Part shown: one piece after another, positions 1-11,012 of the stretch
Layout of the letters: each line of letters starts with the position of its first letter
Numbering within the stretch: position 1 is the first letter of the stretch
Assembly: GCA_037349105.1 (NCBI GenBank)
Contig: JAYJMM010000117.1
Coordinates: 558,001 to 622,000, forward strand
Length of the DNA: 64,000 nucleotides
Source: Limnomonas spitsbergensis
Lineage: Eukaryota > Chlorophyta > Chlorophyceae > Chlamydomonadales
Reading direction: 5' to 3'
Position numbers and translations under genes: made by a program
Notes under the pieces: model-generated
What the model saw: the letters and a program-made list of their open reading frames with translations, nothing else
What the model was told of the DNA's origin: nothing
Database searches by the model: none

Positions 1-463
1 CGTTGAAGCAATGCATGTGCCATGCGAGTCTGTGTGCGTGCAGCTGTTACATTTGTTGCAAGTTCTTCATGCGATATTAAACCTCCTTTATCTCCTTCAA
101 ACCTGAACCAAGCACCTCCTTTACCCTGACCCGGTACCTCCTAAACCCTAACTCCGCCCCCCCTTAACCCTAAACCCTGCTCCACCTTACCCCTATAGCC
201 TGCACCTCCTCAACCCTAAACCCCGCGCCTCCTCAACCCTAACCCTTGCACCCCGCTAAACCCTGAACCATGTTTGTATATGTGTAAATCCTGCTCCCCC
301 TTCACTTCCACCCCCTTTCCTCCCATGTTCCTTCCAGGTTCCGACCCTGCCTTGCTTTGAGGGCATCCACTCAGCGCAATCCCTGAATCCTGCCCAGGTC
401 ATGAGCTCACGACCCTACCCTTCTGCCTTAACCCTCATCCCCTGAACTCTTAACCGTGTCCAG

Positions 464-937
464 GTTCTGGCCCTGCCCTACTTCGACGACATCCACGACC
501 TGCTCAGCGGCAACGAGCTGCAGCAGGACTACGACCGAGCCTATGCGGCGGTCGCCCAGGCAGGCTCCGCCTCGTCCTCCTGCCTCCTCACGGCTTCAAG
601 CAGATTCCTTGCACGGCGGGGCGCCGGCAAGGCACGGCGGCCTACGTGTGCGGCGGTTGTTACCGCAGCCGTGGCATGCAGCGTGCCCGCTGCGATGAAG
701 TGTGAGGGCGCTGACTGGGCGCGGGACGCACTCAGCCCCCCTGAATGTCTCTTGCAGTCGCCCGGGGAGGCTAGCAGGGGCCTGCTGTTTGCTTCCCGGA
801 GCTCCTCACCATCTCCGCCGCATGATGGCTGTGCCTCCCTGCTGGCGTGCAACTCCATGGCCGCGAGCTCGACTCAGGACGTCACTAGGTGCGTGATCGG
901 GGTTGGTAGCGCAGCAGCGTCGTTCCCCCGATTGTGA
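464..937 (+). CDS. 3'-terminal coding part of an unrecognised gene (partial)
   Basis: An acceptor (..GTGTCCAG) at 463 is followed by an open frame to a TGA at 937. It begins VLALPYFDDIHDLLSGNELQ and becomes Ala/Ser-rich. Further introns may lie inside it, since LTASSR is followed by less protein-like sequence and a second acceptor (CTCTTGCAG) ends near 756. Exons upstream must lie before the window or in its first 460 bases. I do not recognise the family. A weaker copy of the acceptor and exon start (VPTLPCFEGIH) lies at about 338-370, suggesting a local duplication. The sequence 60-300 contains scattered CCCTAA/CCCTAAA words within intron-like DNA. Confidence 0.35.
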   Translation, partial: VLALPYFDDIHDLLSGNELQQDYDRAYAAVAQAGSASSSCLLTASSRFLARRGAGKARRPTCAAVVTAAVACSVPAAMKCEGADWARDALSPPECLLQSPGEASRGLLFASRSSSPSPPHDGCASLLACNSMAASSTQDVTRCVIGVGSAAASFPRL

Positions 938-1212
938 TGTACGGTTTGCTGCAGTGCTTTGGTTGCATGAGTGCCTGCTAGTACCGGTAGAGGACTTTGC
1001 AGGCCTCAAACAACAGCTTTCGACAAGGCTGCGCGGCAGGTTCAAGCGCTGCTCTAATAGCTTTTAAATTGCTTTGACCCTGCTTGATCGAATAAAGAAG
1101 CTGTCAGGTCCGATGGGTGGGGCGGGGGGCAGATAGTAACTGGAAACACCCCATCCTTCAAAGTTGTGGAGCTTGATTCATAATAGCATTCCAAATCTTG
1201 TCTTAAAATGTG

Positions 1213-1424
1213 TGATTATGAGGAAGGCTACCAGCCCGTGGGTGATGGTAGCCTTCCTCATAATTAAGGTTGCTTGGGGTTGAGGGATCCATGCATTTAC
1301 TAATTACCGATTGTCGACGCCAGTTTCAGCCGGAAATTAAATGTTTTGTCGACAGTTTGCCCTGAGGGCAGAATGAAAAGAAAACATTGTGTGATGCCCG
1401 AGGGAAGGCAAATCAAATCTACTG
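1213..1424. mobile_element. Truncated MITE related to the 1954-3102 element
   Basis: The right end (about 1393-1424) matches the right end of the 1954-3102 element almost base for base, with the GAGGGAAGGCAAATCAAATC core followed by TA. The left part (about 1242-1270) matches that element's left subterminal region but lacks the outermost bases. A perfect hairpin (ATGAGGAAGGCTACC against GGTAGCCTTCCTCAT) lies at about 1216-1258, so the left end appears duplicated in inverted orientation. Confidence 0.5.
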
Positions 1425-1953
1425 TACTCCAGCATATTTCGCACCTGGTGCCACCGAGGCTGTGGCCGCTGCCAACACTGGCGCTCTCGCAGGACCATCA
1501 GCTGTTGCTGAGGTAGCACCTGAGAACCCGCTGCCAATCCTATCCCAGGATGCAGCAGCACAAGCGACCCCTGATGTTGCTTATAATGTGTTTTTGATGA
1601 TCCCGAGTGTAATGAGTATCCAAGCAATCCTGAGTATCCTGAGTCTACTGAGTACCGGTATCCAGAGTGTCCAGAGTATCCCGTGAACCTGCTCTATACC
1701 TGTGCAGGCAACGTGCATCGGACTGCCTGATCACGCCGCACATGACCTCGTCAGCTGGCGTTGGCTGCCAACAGGTGGGGTGACCCTGGACTTTATTAGC
1801 AACCCTAACAGCTGTCCATGCTGCCCTCAACAGGGGGCCTTTGGTGAGGTGTCCATGTGCCCTTTCGAAATTACACATTTACTACACCAGTAGGTACATC
1901 CCGTGATTCCCACACAAATATAAATATTCAAATTTAATATGTTGTGCCCTGTA

Positions 1954-3102
1954 CCGTAGATTCGGTTAGCCTTCCCTCATAATTAATGTTGTTTGGGGGT
2001 GTGGGTTCTGCCCGAGGGATACATCAAATATTCATTATTTGGGGTGAGGGGCGCGAATATTTAAATATTAATCTTATCGAAAATCGCTGTCCTCGAGGCC
2101 CCTGTCGCCTCAGCCTGTCGCCGTTCGTTCATTCGACGTCTGGTACAACGGGTACCGCATTTTGAACGTACCGGTACAAGACCTGAGCTTTCAAGCGCTG
2201 TTCGTAAAGAGGCTACACGTTCGAGGTCTAGCGTGATGGCTTAAGATGTCACAGGGTCTGCTCTCTTATTTCGATCTCTCTTCAGACATGTGTTCTTATC
2301 TCAATCTCATGTGATGGCCTTCTGGTTTCGATCTCTCATCTGGTCAGCCCTCTTATTTCGGTCTCTCTTCTGACATGCATTCTTATTTCGATCTCATGTG
2401 ATGGCCTTCTGGTTTCGATCTCTCATCTGGTCAGGCCTCTTATTTCGGTCTCTCTTCTGGCATGCGTTCTTATTTCGATCTCATGTGATGGCCTTCTGGT
2501 TTCGATCTCTCATCTGATATGCTCCCTTGGGGATCGTGCCCCCTCTGAAATATCAGCTTGGCATGAACCCAGCCTTCATGATGGCTGAGGAGCCTGGGCT
2601 GGGGCCAGCACCCACTGCTTACGAAAGGGCACGCGCAATGGAGGGTTGGCTGCTGAAATTAGATACACCGGGGCTCAGAGCAGTGTCTGAGGGGGGCGTG
2701 AGAAAGCAAGAAGGCAAGTGGTGCTCTTAGTGTGTCTTCAATGGCTGCTACTCTGTTAAATGCAAGCGTTGAACTCATTTGTTGCGGTAGTGCCAGTACT
2801 ATATCTACATTGACATCGATGGGAGGCCTGCATGTTGTACCGGCACCATGCTGAGAGTCATCAGTGTTGTCGAGTGTCCCTCGATGATTTTTTCTCTGTT
2901 GATCTTGGTTGTTTAACTGATTGTAATACATGGCAGCTGTAAGGCTTATAGCACTGCTCTTAAGCGAATTTCGGTGCCGAGGGAACGGATTAAACAAAAA
3001 AATCTGCCCCGAGGGCAGCATTAAACAACTGGTTTTGCCCCGAGGGCAGCATTAAAATAAATCATTAATCGATACCCGAGGGAAGGCAAATCAAATCTAC
3101 AG
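1954..3102. mobile_element. MITE-like non-autonomous DNA transposon, TA target duplication
   Basis: The left end CCGTAGATTCGGTTAGCC.. and the reverse complement of the right end CTGTAGATTTGATTTGCC.. match at 21 of the first 25 positions. TA flanks both sides (1952-1953 and 3103-3104). The interior has no transposase-like frame and carries an 87-bp tandem repeat array. TA duplication fits Tc1/mariner-type mobilisation, but the superfamily is inferred from the flanks only. Confidence 0.6.
2236..2522. repeat. 87-bp tandem repeat, about 3.3 copies
   Basis: The marker ATGGCCTTCTGGTTTCGATC recurs at 2314, 2401 and 2488, exactly 87 bases apart, with a divergent first unit at 2236. The array is pyrimidine-rich, lies inside the 1954-3102 element and has no long open frame. 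Confidence 0.85.
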
Positions 3103-3839
3103 TAATCCCCAGATTAATACTGGTATTTGCTGCTACCTTGATACTGGTAATTTTTGGGAGGGGGGGGGTGAGTGAAGGCAATCGACGCTTGCGGTACATC
3201 GGTACCAGAATATGATTAGGGATCGGCTCTTGGGTTATAACCCGGTAACAGATTTGGCCACACGATTACCCTGGACATAAAGAAAAAAACTGACACACAA
3301 TTAGGAATCTCGCCCGGAATCCTGGGCGGAATCCTGAGGACAAAAGCCAACACTGTTGTAAGTAGGGATGTTCTCTGTACCGGCAGCGTGCACTGATGCT
3401 TCTGATCCAAGCAGCTTTGATTGATAACATGGGACTAAGAGCGACCATTGATTTCAATTCAATAGGTCTTGGAGCAAAACGAATAACGATAGCCACTTTG
3501 AGCAGTTCGATAAAAACGAATAGTGCAATAAGGCTTCTAGGAGGTTTCGAAAATCAATTTTTTTGTTTTCAAGTCATGTGTACATGTCAAGTTTTCAAAC
3601 CCTGTTTTCAAGTCCTACTTTCACGTCCTGTTTTAGCAAATTCAAAGCTCACTCTCGACCGCTTGCAAGTCATGTTTGAATGTCATGATTACAAGTCTTG
3701 TTTACAAGTCATGTTTACTAGTCCTCCTCTCAAGTTTGTATGCCTCTCACCCATTAGGCAGCCAGTCTCATCAGCCTCGCCTGTTCGTCACCCATCTCAC
3801 CTCTGTTCTCTGTTGGTCCCCGTTCCTATTAATTCCATC

Positions 3840-4300
3840 CCTCGTCCTCGCCTGCCTCATCATTGGTGCTTCTGGCTTGTATTCCTTGTATATTTCCTTC
3901 ACCTATTCCTCGTCTGCCTCATCTATTCAATATCTATGCATCATTTATTTCCTTTACCTATTCCTCGTCTGCCTCATATATTCAATATCTATGCATCATT
4001 TATTTCCTTCACCTATTCCTCGTCTGCCTCATCTATTCAGTATCTATGCATCATTTATTTCCTTCACCAATTCCTCGTCTACCTCATCTATTCCTCATTT
4101 ATTTCCTTCACCCATTCCTTGCCTGCCTCATCTATACCTCATTTATTTCCTTTACCTATTCCTCATCTGCCTCATCACTGGTGCTTCTGGCTTGTATCCC
4201 TGTTCCTCGTCTGCCTTAGCTGGTGATTCTGGCTTATATTCCTCATAAATTTCCTCGTACCTTCTGGCTTATATTCCTCTTAAATTTCCTTCGCCTCCCT
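3840..4300. repeat. 55-bp minisatellite with degenerate flanking units
   Basis: The phrase ATTCCTCGTCTGCCTCATC recurs at 3905, 3960, 4015 and, with a mismatch, 4070 (period 55). Shorter degenerate units and a second motif (GGTGCTTCTGGCTTGTAT) flank the array on both sides. The open frames here in all three phases are a by-product of the repeat and are not called as genes. Confidence 0.85.
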
Positions 4301-4330
4301 TCTCAGGAATCCGCAACTCCTTGCCTTGCC

Positions 4331-5269
4331 ATGAACACGGACATAGAGGTCACGCCCGAGGCGGCATCCACAACAAGGGCAGCGCCAGCGCCAGCGCCGG
4401 CACAAATGCAAAACGTCGGCTCGCTGTTCGCTCGCCACCTCCCATTCATACTCTCCTCCAGGCACTTCTTCGCAAGATCCATCACGTTGACCTCGCTCAA
4501 CCACAACACTCAGATGGTGCATCCGCGCAAGCAACAGCCGCCTGAGGCATCCCCCGTCTGTTGTAGCAGCGAGTCTGCAGCAGACGCGGACGCGGGGCAG
4601 ACGCATGCCACATCTCCTTTCGTGCTCATTACGTCGACGCCGGCGTCACCGCCCGCCGGGTATGCCCCCGCCGGTAGACAAACCTTCTTGGATATGTTCA
4701 GAGCGATCGGCGCCCGTTTGGAGGCGTTTGTGGCCCATCCATTTCGTAGCCACAACGGCTGGCGTGTCCGCGTCGTGGACAGTAGCGCCGCCGGTGCGGC
4801 CGCACGGACACCCTCGCAGCCGCTCGTTGCAGACCTGGCCTCCAGCGTGGCTGCCGCAGTCAGGCAGCAAAGCGCACGGCCCCAAAATCACCGCACAAGC
4901 ACCGGGTGTATATATCCGCAGAGATCATCATCATATGAGGCATCCACGTCAGTGAGCGCTGCCGCTGCCTCCGTATGCCATGCGAGCGATGCCAAAAAGG
5001 TATGCTGTAACAGCCGGCTGCTCGAGGCTGCCGCGTGGCCGGCGTCGCTGTTCAGCCACAAGACCGAGGTGGCGCCGCTGGTCCCGGGCGGCACCGGCCA
5101 AGCGCTGTCCACTGGGGGAAGCTGCCGGGCAAGCTGCGGGGAACCTGTGGGGAAGCTGCCGGAAGGCTGCTGGCCAAGCAATGCTAGCAAGATAGCTGCC
5201 GCGGGTGGCAGAAAGGTTGCAGTGCTCAGCAGTGTCTCGGCCAGGTCACGCACTTCTGCCGTTGACTAA
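4331..5269 (+). CDS. Hypothetical protein, Ala/Ser-rich
   Basis: An open frame starts at an ATG (MNTDIEVTPEAASTTRAAPA) 24 bases after an acceptor-like CTTCTCAG and runs to TAA/TGA-free DNA ending at 5269, about 312 residues. Composition shifts from the AT/pyrimidine-rich minisatellite to GC-rich, codon-like sequence at exactly this point. A more ordered-looking stretch (FLDMFRAIGARLEAFVAHPF) lies near residues 118-137, and the C-terminus is Ala/Gly/Ser-rich. No known domain, signal peptide or membrane segment is evident. It may be one exon of a longer gene joined through the acceptor, or a chance frame in GC-rich DNA. Confidence 0.35.
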   Translation: MNTDIEVTPEAASTTRAAPAPAPAQMQNVGSLFARHLPFILSSRHFFARSITLTSLNHNTQMVHPRKQQPPEASPVCCSSESAADADAGQTHATSPFVLITSTPASPPAGYAPAGRQTFLDMFRAIGARLEAFVAHPFRSHNGWRVRVVDSSAAGAAARTPSQPLVADLASSVAAAVRQQSARPQNHRTSTGCIYPQRSSSYEASTSVSAAAASVCHASDAKKVCCNSRLLEAAAWPASLFSHKTEVAPLVPGGTGQALSTGGSCRASCGEPVGKLPEGCWPSNASKIAAAGGRKVAVLSSVSARSRTSAVD

Positions 5270-5936
5270 CGATTCCAAGGTCGCGGGCGGTGCTTTGAGA
5301 ACCTGGCGGCGGGCGGGTGGCATGGCTGGCGGGTTGGGAGTTGGCCAGTGACCATGACTTCTGCCTAGAAGGCTAGCTGGCGGGGGGCCATGACATCTCT
5401 TTTGTAGGCTGGCCGTCAGGCTGGTGGGCTGGCTGTCTGGCATCAGTTGAGCCCCCCAAGTTGCGGCCATTCAGGGAAATTGACGGTGACATTAGATTTG
5501 TTATTTCGGGGGGGGAACCCAAGGTGCTAGGCATCATTTTATGTCAGGCACGCTACTTCTTCAGCAAAACTGTCTCTCACACACAAACACTCACAGACAC
5601 TAAAACATTGCTGGCATCCATACCTAAAGGTTTAGGGATGGAATCCACTTAACAATTGTCTCTCTCTCTCCCCGCTTAGATCGCCGGGTGTCATATTCCT
5701 GCCCCCCCGCACACAGGAGAGGGGCATGGCTGCACCACTGTCCTGACCGTGCATGGTAGCTGGAATTGTGCTTCGACATTCCCTACGAGCTTCACGCGGC
5801 CAAGCTTTCAGCAGGGCCCAACGGTTTTGTATCGTCATAAACACACATATGTTTGTTGCGGTAATTGTTAATTTGCAACGAACGGTGCTCCGTATTTTTA
5901 TCCCACTTGTAGTACGCGTTTCGCGGAAATAAATGC

Positions 5937-5982
5937 TACACTGTACAGTACAGTACACTGTACAGTACAGTACACTGTACAG
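5937..5982. repeat. 17-bp tandem repeat of palindromic TGTACA/GTAC words
   Basis: The unit TACACTGTACAGTACAG occurs at 5937 and 5954, with a partial third copy at 5971. Each unit is built from self-complementary words, so the array can fold on either strand. Confidence 0.8.
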
Positions 5983-6054
5983 AGTAAAAAATACCAAACC
6001 AAACACCCCATCCCCAGTGATGGAGCCATGGTCATTGGCCATGCCTTTGGTCCA

Positions 6055-6190
6055 TCACATGATATTACACCTCTGGGCCATGCTCGGAAGGCTTGGATGC
6101 GTGGGTGCCCAACTGTCTGGTAGGGAAAGAAGGACGCCTAGGGGAAGAATGGGAGGAAAGAAAGATAAACAGAAAGGGAAACAAAAAGGG
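6055..6190 (+). repeat. SINE-like dispersed repeat, family S1
   Basis: The core reads CCTCTGGGCCATGCT, then an AAGGCTyGG.. segment, then GTGGGTGCCCAACTGTCTGG, ending in an A/G-rich tail. Recognisable relatives lie near 16103, 16275, 17143 and 28806 (+) and 22375-22490 (-). The sequence after this copy contains GGGTTCGACC, similar to a pol III B box, but no complete tRNA-like head was found. Confidence 0.6.
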
Positions 6191-7690
6191 TAAATGTCTC
6201 GTGTGTCACCTGGCACAAGCTGGGTTCGACCAGGGTTCAATGCTGGTGCGCATGTTGCATATACTTGTGCTTGGACTCTACAAAGCACGAGGCTGGCCGC
6301 CCAACCTAGAAAATCTGAGACCTTGTGGCCCTGTTCGACAGCTAAGAAAAGGCGATCAGGAACAGGAAAGCCTCACGACCAACAAGCACTCACACGGCCC
6401 CTCCGGACCTAGACTCCCTCCTGGCCTGGCTTCCTTAGCTCACATTTCAACCTCACACCTGCTCGCACAAATCACACATACTCGCACGCAAAATAAAAGA
6501 GGGGGTCGCGACCTCCAGAGAGCTTCTCCTCATTCGTTACACCTCTGGCCTTTTTGCCCTTTTGATGTAGAGGATCGAGGGGCACCAACCTGGCCGCCAT
6601 TGAGGCAGTTTTTCACCAAGCGCGCGCTTGCAAGCCATGTGGGCCGGCGCCAGCAGCATGCACTTGCCGTGTTCAAATGCGCCTGTTTTTAGACTGCATG
6701 TATAAGCACCAGCACCTGTCTCGGGTAGTGGCTGTAGATCGATCGCTGCTTGGCGCTGTTCAGTCCCTACCAGATGCGCCTTCCCATGCTCTATCTGACC
6801 GCAAGCTGCATGACAGCTGCCTTGAGTGAGCTGTCTTGCTGCGCTGCAGGTGCCACCGCTTTGTTGCAGAAGAGGAGTGTGTGCTTCCACCGGTGTTGCT
6901 GTAGCAGCGGGATCTGCAGCTCCCACATGCCCCTCCAGCTGGCGGCAGACCCGGGCAGCCCCACAGCATGGTGCAGACTGTGTTGAAGCAGGTTGGGCCA
7001 TTGGAGTGCATCCTGGTATTGAGGCATTGACCACCTACCAATTATTAGGCTTGCCCAACACTAGCACCGCTGCTGGTAATAGCTGGGGGGGTGGCTTCAA
7101 TTCCATAGCTACGTGCTACACCTCCCGTCTGTCACTATGTTCCTGAAGGCTGCCCGCTTCCGTGAGCAACGACTCCGCTACTTTTATGTTCAAGTGGAGC
7201 GTTCACCTGGGGGAGGGTCTGACTAACAGGTCTGACAGGTCACACTCTTTCCAAGCAGTGCTGGCCTGTTGCTGTGGCAAGCCAAGGACTACACAGGGAT
7301 TCAGCAAGAACAGAGATCAGGCACGAGAAGTCATCGACCTCCACTTTACCTCTCGTTTGTCAGATAGGTCGTTGCGCTCAAGCTTCACAAGCGAGCCCGA
7401 TGAATGGTTTCAGTCCGTCTGCCAGCTTGAATCGCCCTGGACCACCTTGAGACCATCCTGAGAGCTAAGCTTGTGAGGGCATTGGGAGCGCCAATGAAGC
7501 GCTAAATGTATAAATTGAGGGAGCCTTCGTCGAGCAATTCACAGGAGTCTGGAGTTCGGGCACAGGCATCACCGACGCTTGCTGCTGGATTTAGCGAGGG
7601 CAAACTGGCAAAGGCGGAGGGGGCAAGGGGGGCACAAATGTGTGAACAGAAGAAATTCACGTTCCCGTCAATCCAAAACCGGTACGCACA
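6191..7690. other. Gene-poor intergenic DNA
   Basis: No supportable gene was found. The segment 6290-6410 resembles 36905-37060 (AGGCTGGCyGCCCAACC, then GACCAACAAGC, then CACACGGC), marking a second dispersed repeat. A 70-codon frame at 7506-7715 overlaps the likely NAIP-like promoter and is not called. Confidence 0.4.
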
Positions 7691-7698
7691 ATTTTATA
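7691..7698 (+). promoter_or_regulatory. Possible TATA box of the NAIP-like gene
   Basis: TTTATAAA lies 128 bases upstream of the proposed start codon at 7826, in otherwise mixed-composition DNA. Position and sequence are compatible with a core promoter, but nothing else confirms it. Confidence 0.3.
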
Positions 7699-7825
7699 AA
7701 CATCGTCGATTTTAACTATTGTGATACTGGTAGTGGTAGACAAGAATGTTGATTGATCTTCCACAAGAGGTGTGCACATTTTTCGAATACCGTTGGGTTG
7801 CCGGTGTCAAAAGACGATTCTGTCC

Positions 7826-10800
7826 ATGCAGATCCTCAGCATCTTGCCTGCGGATCCATTGGGACAGCTTGACTTGGCGTCCAAGATAGTTAACTGGGCT
7901 TTTACCCAAAAGGTGTGAGCTCGACCTTAGGCCTGCCCGACCGAGGCATCGATGGCCCCCTCTGAGCCCTTTTTATTGTACCACAGATTGCACAGCTAGA
8001 AGTAGATGCTCAACAGCTGCGCGAGTCGGTCATCAGCAAGCAGAACACGGTCAAAACACTGGAGAGAAAAGTCAACAATCTTGAGGCCGAGGTTCAAGAA
8101 CTCCATTCCAAGGTAAGCTGGAGGTGGGAGCTGTTCAAATTGCATCAGGCCTTCACACCGAGATGTCGCCGTTCTTACTCAGAACAAGCAAGCGGCGGAG
8201 GAGCAGCACCGGCTGCAATCTGAGAAATCGGTGCTCATAGATACAGTCAAGAAGCTGAACCGCGAGGTGGCAAAGCTCGAGGCTTTCAAGAAGAACTTGC
8301 TGCAGCACCTTCAAGACGACGATGAGGTAAGACTCATGAACCTCACAGCCATCCATGCGGCACGGAGTTTGCAGAAATCCATGCATCATCGCCCATGTCA
8401 TGCAGTTCTGCATAGCGTGAGCCGCATGGGCGCTTCACACTTCGCATGAATCTTGCAAGCCTGTGGCCTGTCCAGCACGGATAAGAGTGCAGCAGCCTCA
8501 CCGCATTCGGTCCATGCACTTGCATGCATAAGCAGGACCGACCATTTACCTCATTCTCGCGCAAGCACATGAGCTTACTGCAGCCCCCTGGCCTACCCTT
8601 CCCTAAGAAGCCACCTTGCCCTGACTGCACCTCCCTTCCATAGCCGGGGAAGCTCGATCGCTCATTGGCTGCTGTCGACCTGTCTTCGGAACGTCTGGTC
8701 AACGAGGTGTTGAGCAGCGCAAGCAAGCCTGGGTCCTACATGGGGGTTCGGGGTGAGCAATTAAACCGTGGCTGAGCAAATCCTTAGCACGCAGCTGCAC
8801 CCCCACTCACACCTCATGCACCTGTGCTTGCACGTTTGAATCCTAGTCCTTGCATGATGTATCAGTACACTCGCCCCATGCAACTCGGCAAGTGCGCATG
8901 ACTCCTGGTCCCTGCATACTCTAATAAATCAATCATGCATCAGTAGCATCAGTGCACTCTCAGTACTCTCCTGCAAGTACGGTGTCATTTATACACAATG
9001 CTACACTTATCCCATGCGGCATGCATCCGCGCTCGTCTTGTCCACAAAATAATGCAGAAAGCGTCCGTCGAAGCTCAGGATTCTCCTGCAGGATTGATGT
9101 CATCCATAGGCAAAACTATGCTGATATGCTCCACTGACCCCGTGCACCTGCGGAAGTGCGCTAGACTTGTCCAAAATAATGCATCATGCATCTGTCCATT
9201 CTGTGCTTTCTCCTGCAGGCTTGGTCCGTTGGTGTCATCCATGGCCAATGCTCCACTCCACTCCCCCATGCAGCAATGCAAGTGTGCATGAATTGTCCAA
9301 CATAATGCATCAGTCCACTCAGTGCTTTCTGCTGGAGGGTCAATGTCTTCAAAAATCAATTTGCTGCACTCCAATTACCCCATGCAGTCATGCACCTGCG
9401 CAAGTTCGCATGACTTGTCCAAAATGGTGCATCTGTCCACTTGGTGCTTTCTCCTGCAGGTTCGGTGTCATCCATGCCTTCCGCGACCCCGGCTTCCTTT
9501 GCGGGTGGATCGGGACGCCCTCAGACCTCGTACTCGGCTGGCGTCTCCTCCCCTCCACACGGGCAGCAGCAGCAGCAACAGCAGCAACAGCACCTGCACC
9601 AGACCTCAACCAAGAGCTCCAGTGCGTATGGAAGTGGAGGCGGGGGCGCGCCCTCGACGTCGCCCACCATGAGCACGTCGCCGGATCATCTGCAGATGGA
9701 TGGGAAGCAGTTCTTCCAAGTAGCGAGGTGCGCTGTGTTCAGGCACCAGGGGATGTCGTACACATGTTGCTGTTGCGCTGCAGCTTGTCTGTATGTCTGC
9801 TTAAGAGTCTTTTCCGGAGGGGCCGAGCAGTGCCAACATGAAGGAGGTAGAAACGTGCTGGAGTGTGTGTGGGGGGAATACCGTACAGTTGTAAACTTTT
9901 CGTCCACCTTTCCCTGAATTATAACCCTAAACAAATGATGTGGGAAGGGCTGGGCAGCTGGTGGGTCCGTTGATAGTTCTGGTGTGAAGGGTGGGTTGAA
10001 AGAGGGAGGGGCTAGGAAGATGGCCCAGTATGAATGTGATGTTGTTTTCTGTGCGTGAAAGACCACCTGCTGGAGGCAGAAGAGCTGCCACCACTGGGCT
10101 GGTAAGGACAGAATCTCGACTGGCCTTCATTTGCAGGGTTCGCTGCCCCCCCAGCCGAATGTTGTTATGTAGCTGAGTTGCAGCTGATGCTCCTTCAAAT
10201 AACAGGGTCTCCGTCCCGCTCTTTGCCTCATAGGTCCAAGCTGTCGTACGAGCAGTTCTCGCAATTCCTCCACAACATCAAAGAGCTGAACGCGGGCAGG
10301 CAAAATCGAGACGAAACCCTGCGGCGTGTGCGGGACATCTTTGGGTACCAGCATCAAGACCTGTTTGGTGAGGAGAGGAGAGGCTTCAAAGGGATGTAGG
10401 GTTTAGCCTTAACCCTAAAGGCTAGAGGCTATGAAGGGAAGCAGAGTCATAACCCTAAACCTAGACCCTTATCCCTAGCGGCTGTGAAAGATGCAGGTCA
10501 CTATTACGTCAGGATGCTTCAGCTGCAATCCAGCCTATAGCTTGCATAGCTCGATGCAGGGGGTGTTGCTTCCGCCACTGTTCGTGGGCTAGTCGCCAGC
10601 GGCCCGGCAGTGGGCGCCCGACAGCCCCCCAAAGGTTGCCATAGAAATGATATGGGCAGCCACCGCTGGGCCGATGTGGGCCAAACTTTGGTTGGCCTAC
10701 TGCCGGAGGTCTATGCGACACGGCTTTCTACACCTGGCCCCCATGGCGTTAGGCCGTGATGTAGCTGAATGGTAGCTGAAGTGACCTAAACAAAACAGTC

Positions 10801-11012
10801 TATGTCACTTAGCCTTGCTTCGGGGCTCCTGATGTTCAACGAATTCACGCATGCTCTCAATTTACTTTACATTTACTTTTAGTTCCACTGTTGTTTACTT
10901 CGGTCATATTTCACCCATGACCTCATTCATGCCATCGTTTGCCCCTTCTGCAGGAGTTTTCGAACAGCTGCTCAACAAGGCTGCAAGCTCCTTTGGCGGC
11001 AACAGTTACTGA
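7826..11012 (+). CDS. NAIP/At4g15545-like coiled-coil protein, seven exons
   Basis: Exons 7826-7912, 7987-8112, 8183-8326, 8644-8752, 9460-9727, 10234-10367 and 10954-11012 join in consistent phase with GT/AG introns and give 308 residues. The N-terminus ILSILPADPLGQLDLASKI and the C-terminal block with KLSYEQFSQFLHNIKELN and DETLRRVRDIFG are the two conserved blocks of the plant family of uncharacterised At4g15545-like proteins. Arabidopsis members are reported as NAI2-interacting proteins of ER-body-related structures. Residues 30-119 form a heptad-rich coiled coil (exons 2 and 3). Exon 5 is Ser/Gly/Gln-rich with a run of nine Gln and looks disordered. The start is the ATG that gives MQILSILPADP; the same bases could instead be an acceptor (CATGCAG) after an upstream exon. 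A cytosolic or ER-associated scaffold is inferred from the family only. Confidence 0.85.
8860..9459 (+). repeat. Tandem repeat of about 120 bp in intron 4, each unit carrying an acceptor-like site
   Basis: The motif CTCCTGCAGG, or a one- to two-base variant, occurs at 8967, 9083, 9210, 9329 and 9450, spaced 116-127 bases apart. The last copy is the acceptor used for exon 5. Most units also repeat the following exon-like bases (GGTGTCATCCAT) and an upstream GACTTGTCCAAAATAATGCA-like block. Confidence 0.8.
10575..10775 (-). repeat. Dispersed repeat, family S2, in NAIP-like intron 6
   Basis: It carries GGGCCAAACTTTGGTTGGCC, GC-rich arms around an AGCGGCCCGG core and a flanking GTAGCTGAA. The same family recurs near 18527, 23385, 26745, 27340, 28185, 28425, 62585 and 63175 in either orientation. 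The family is bounded by GTGTAGCTGAA or its complement TTCAGCTACAC. Confidence 0.5.

Noticed and set aside
120..290. Telomeric repeat tract (CCCTAAA)
   Set aside because: The words are scattered and interrupted by CTCC-rich sequence, and similar words occur in introns near 9920 and 10420. This is not an array.
3396..4248. Overlapping frames of up to 276 codons rich in Phe/Leu/Ile/Pro
   Set aside because: They arise in all three phases from the 55-bp minisatellite and have no independent coding signal.
4223..5253. Several antisense and out-of-phase frames of 70-120 codons over the hypothetical gene
   Set aside because: They overlap a single longer GC-rich plus frame and show no recognisable product.
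6200..6260. tRNA or SINE head from GGGTTCGACCAGG
   Set aside because: B-box-like only. No A box at the proper distance and no cloverleaf.
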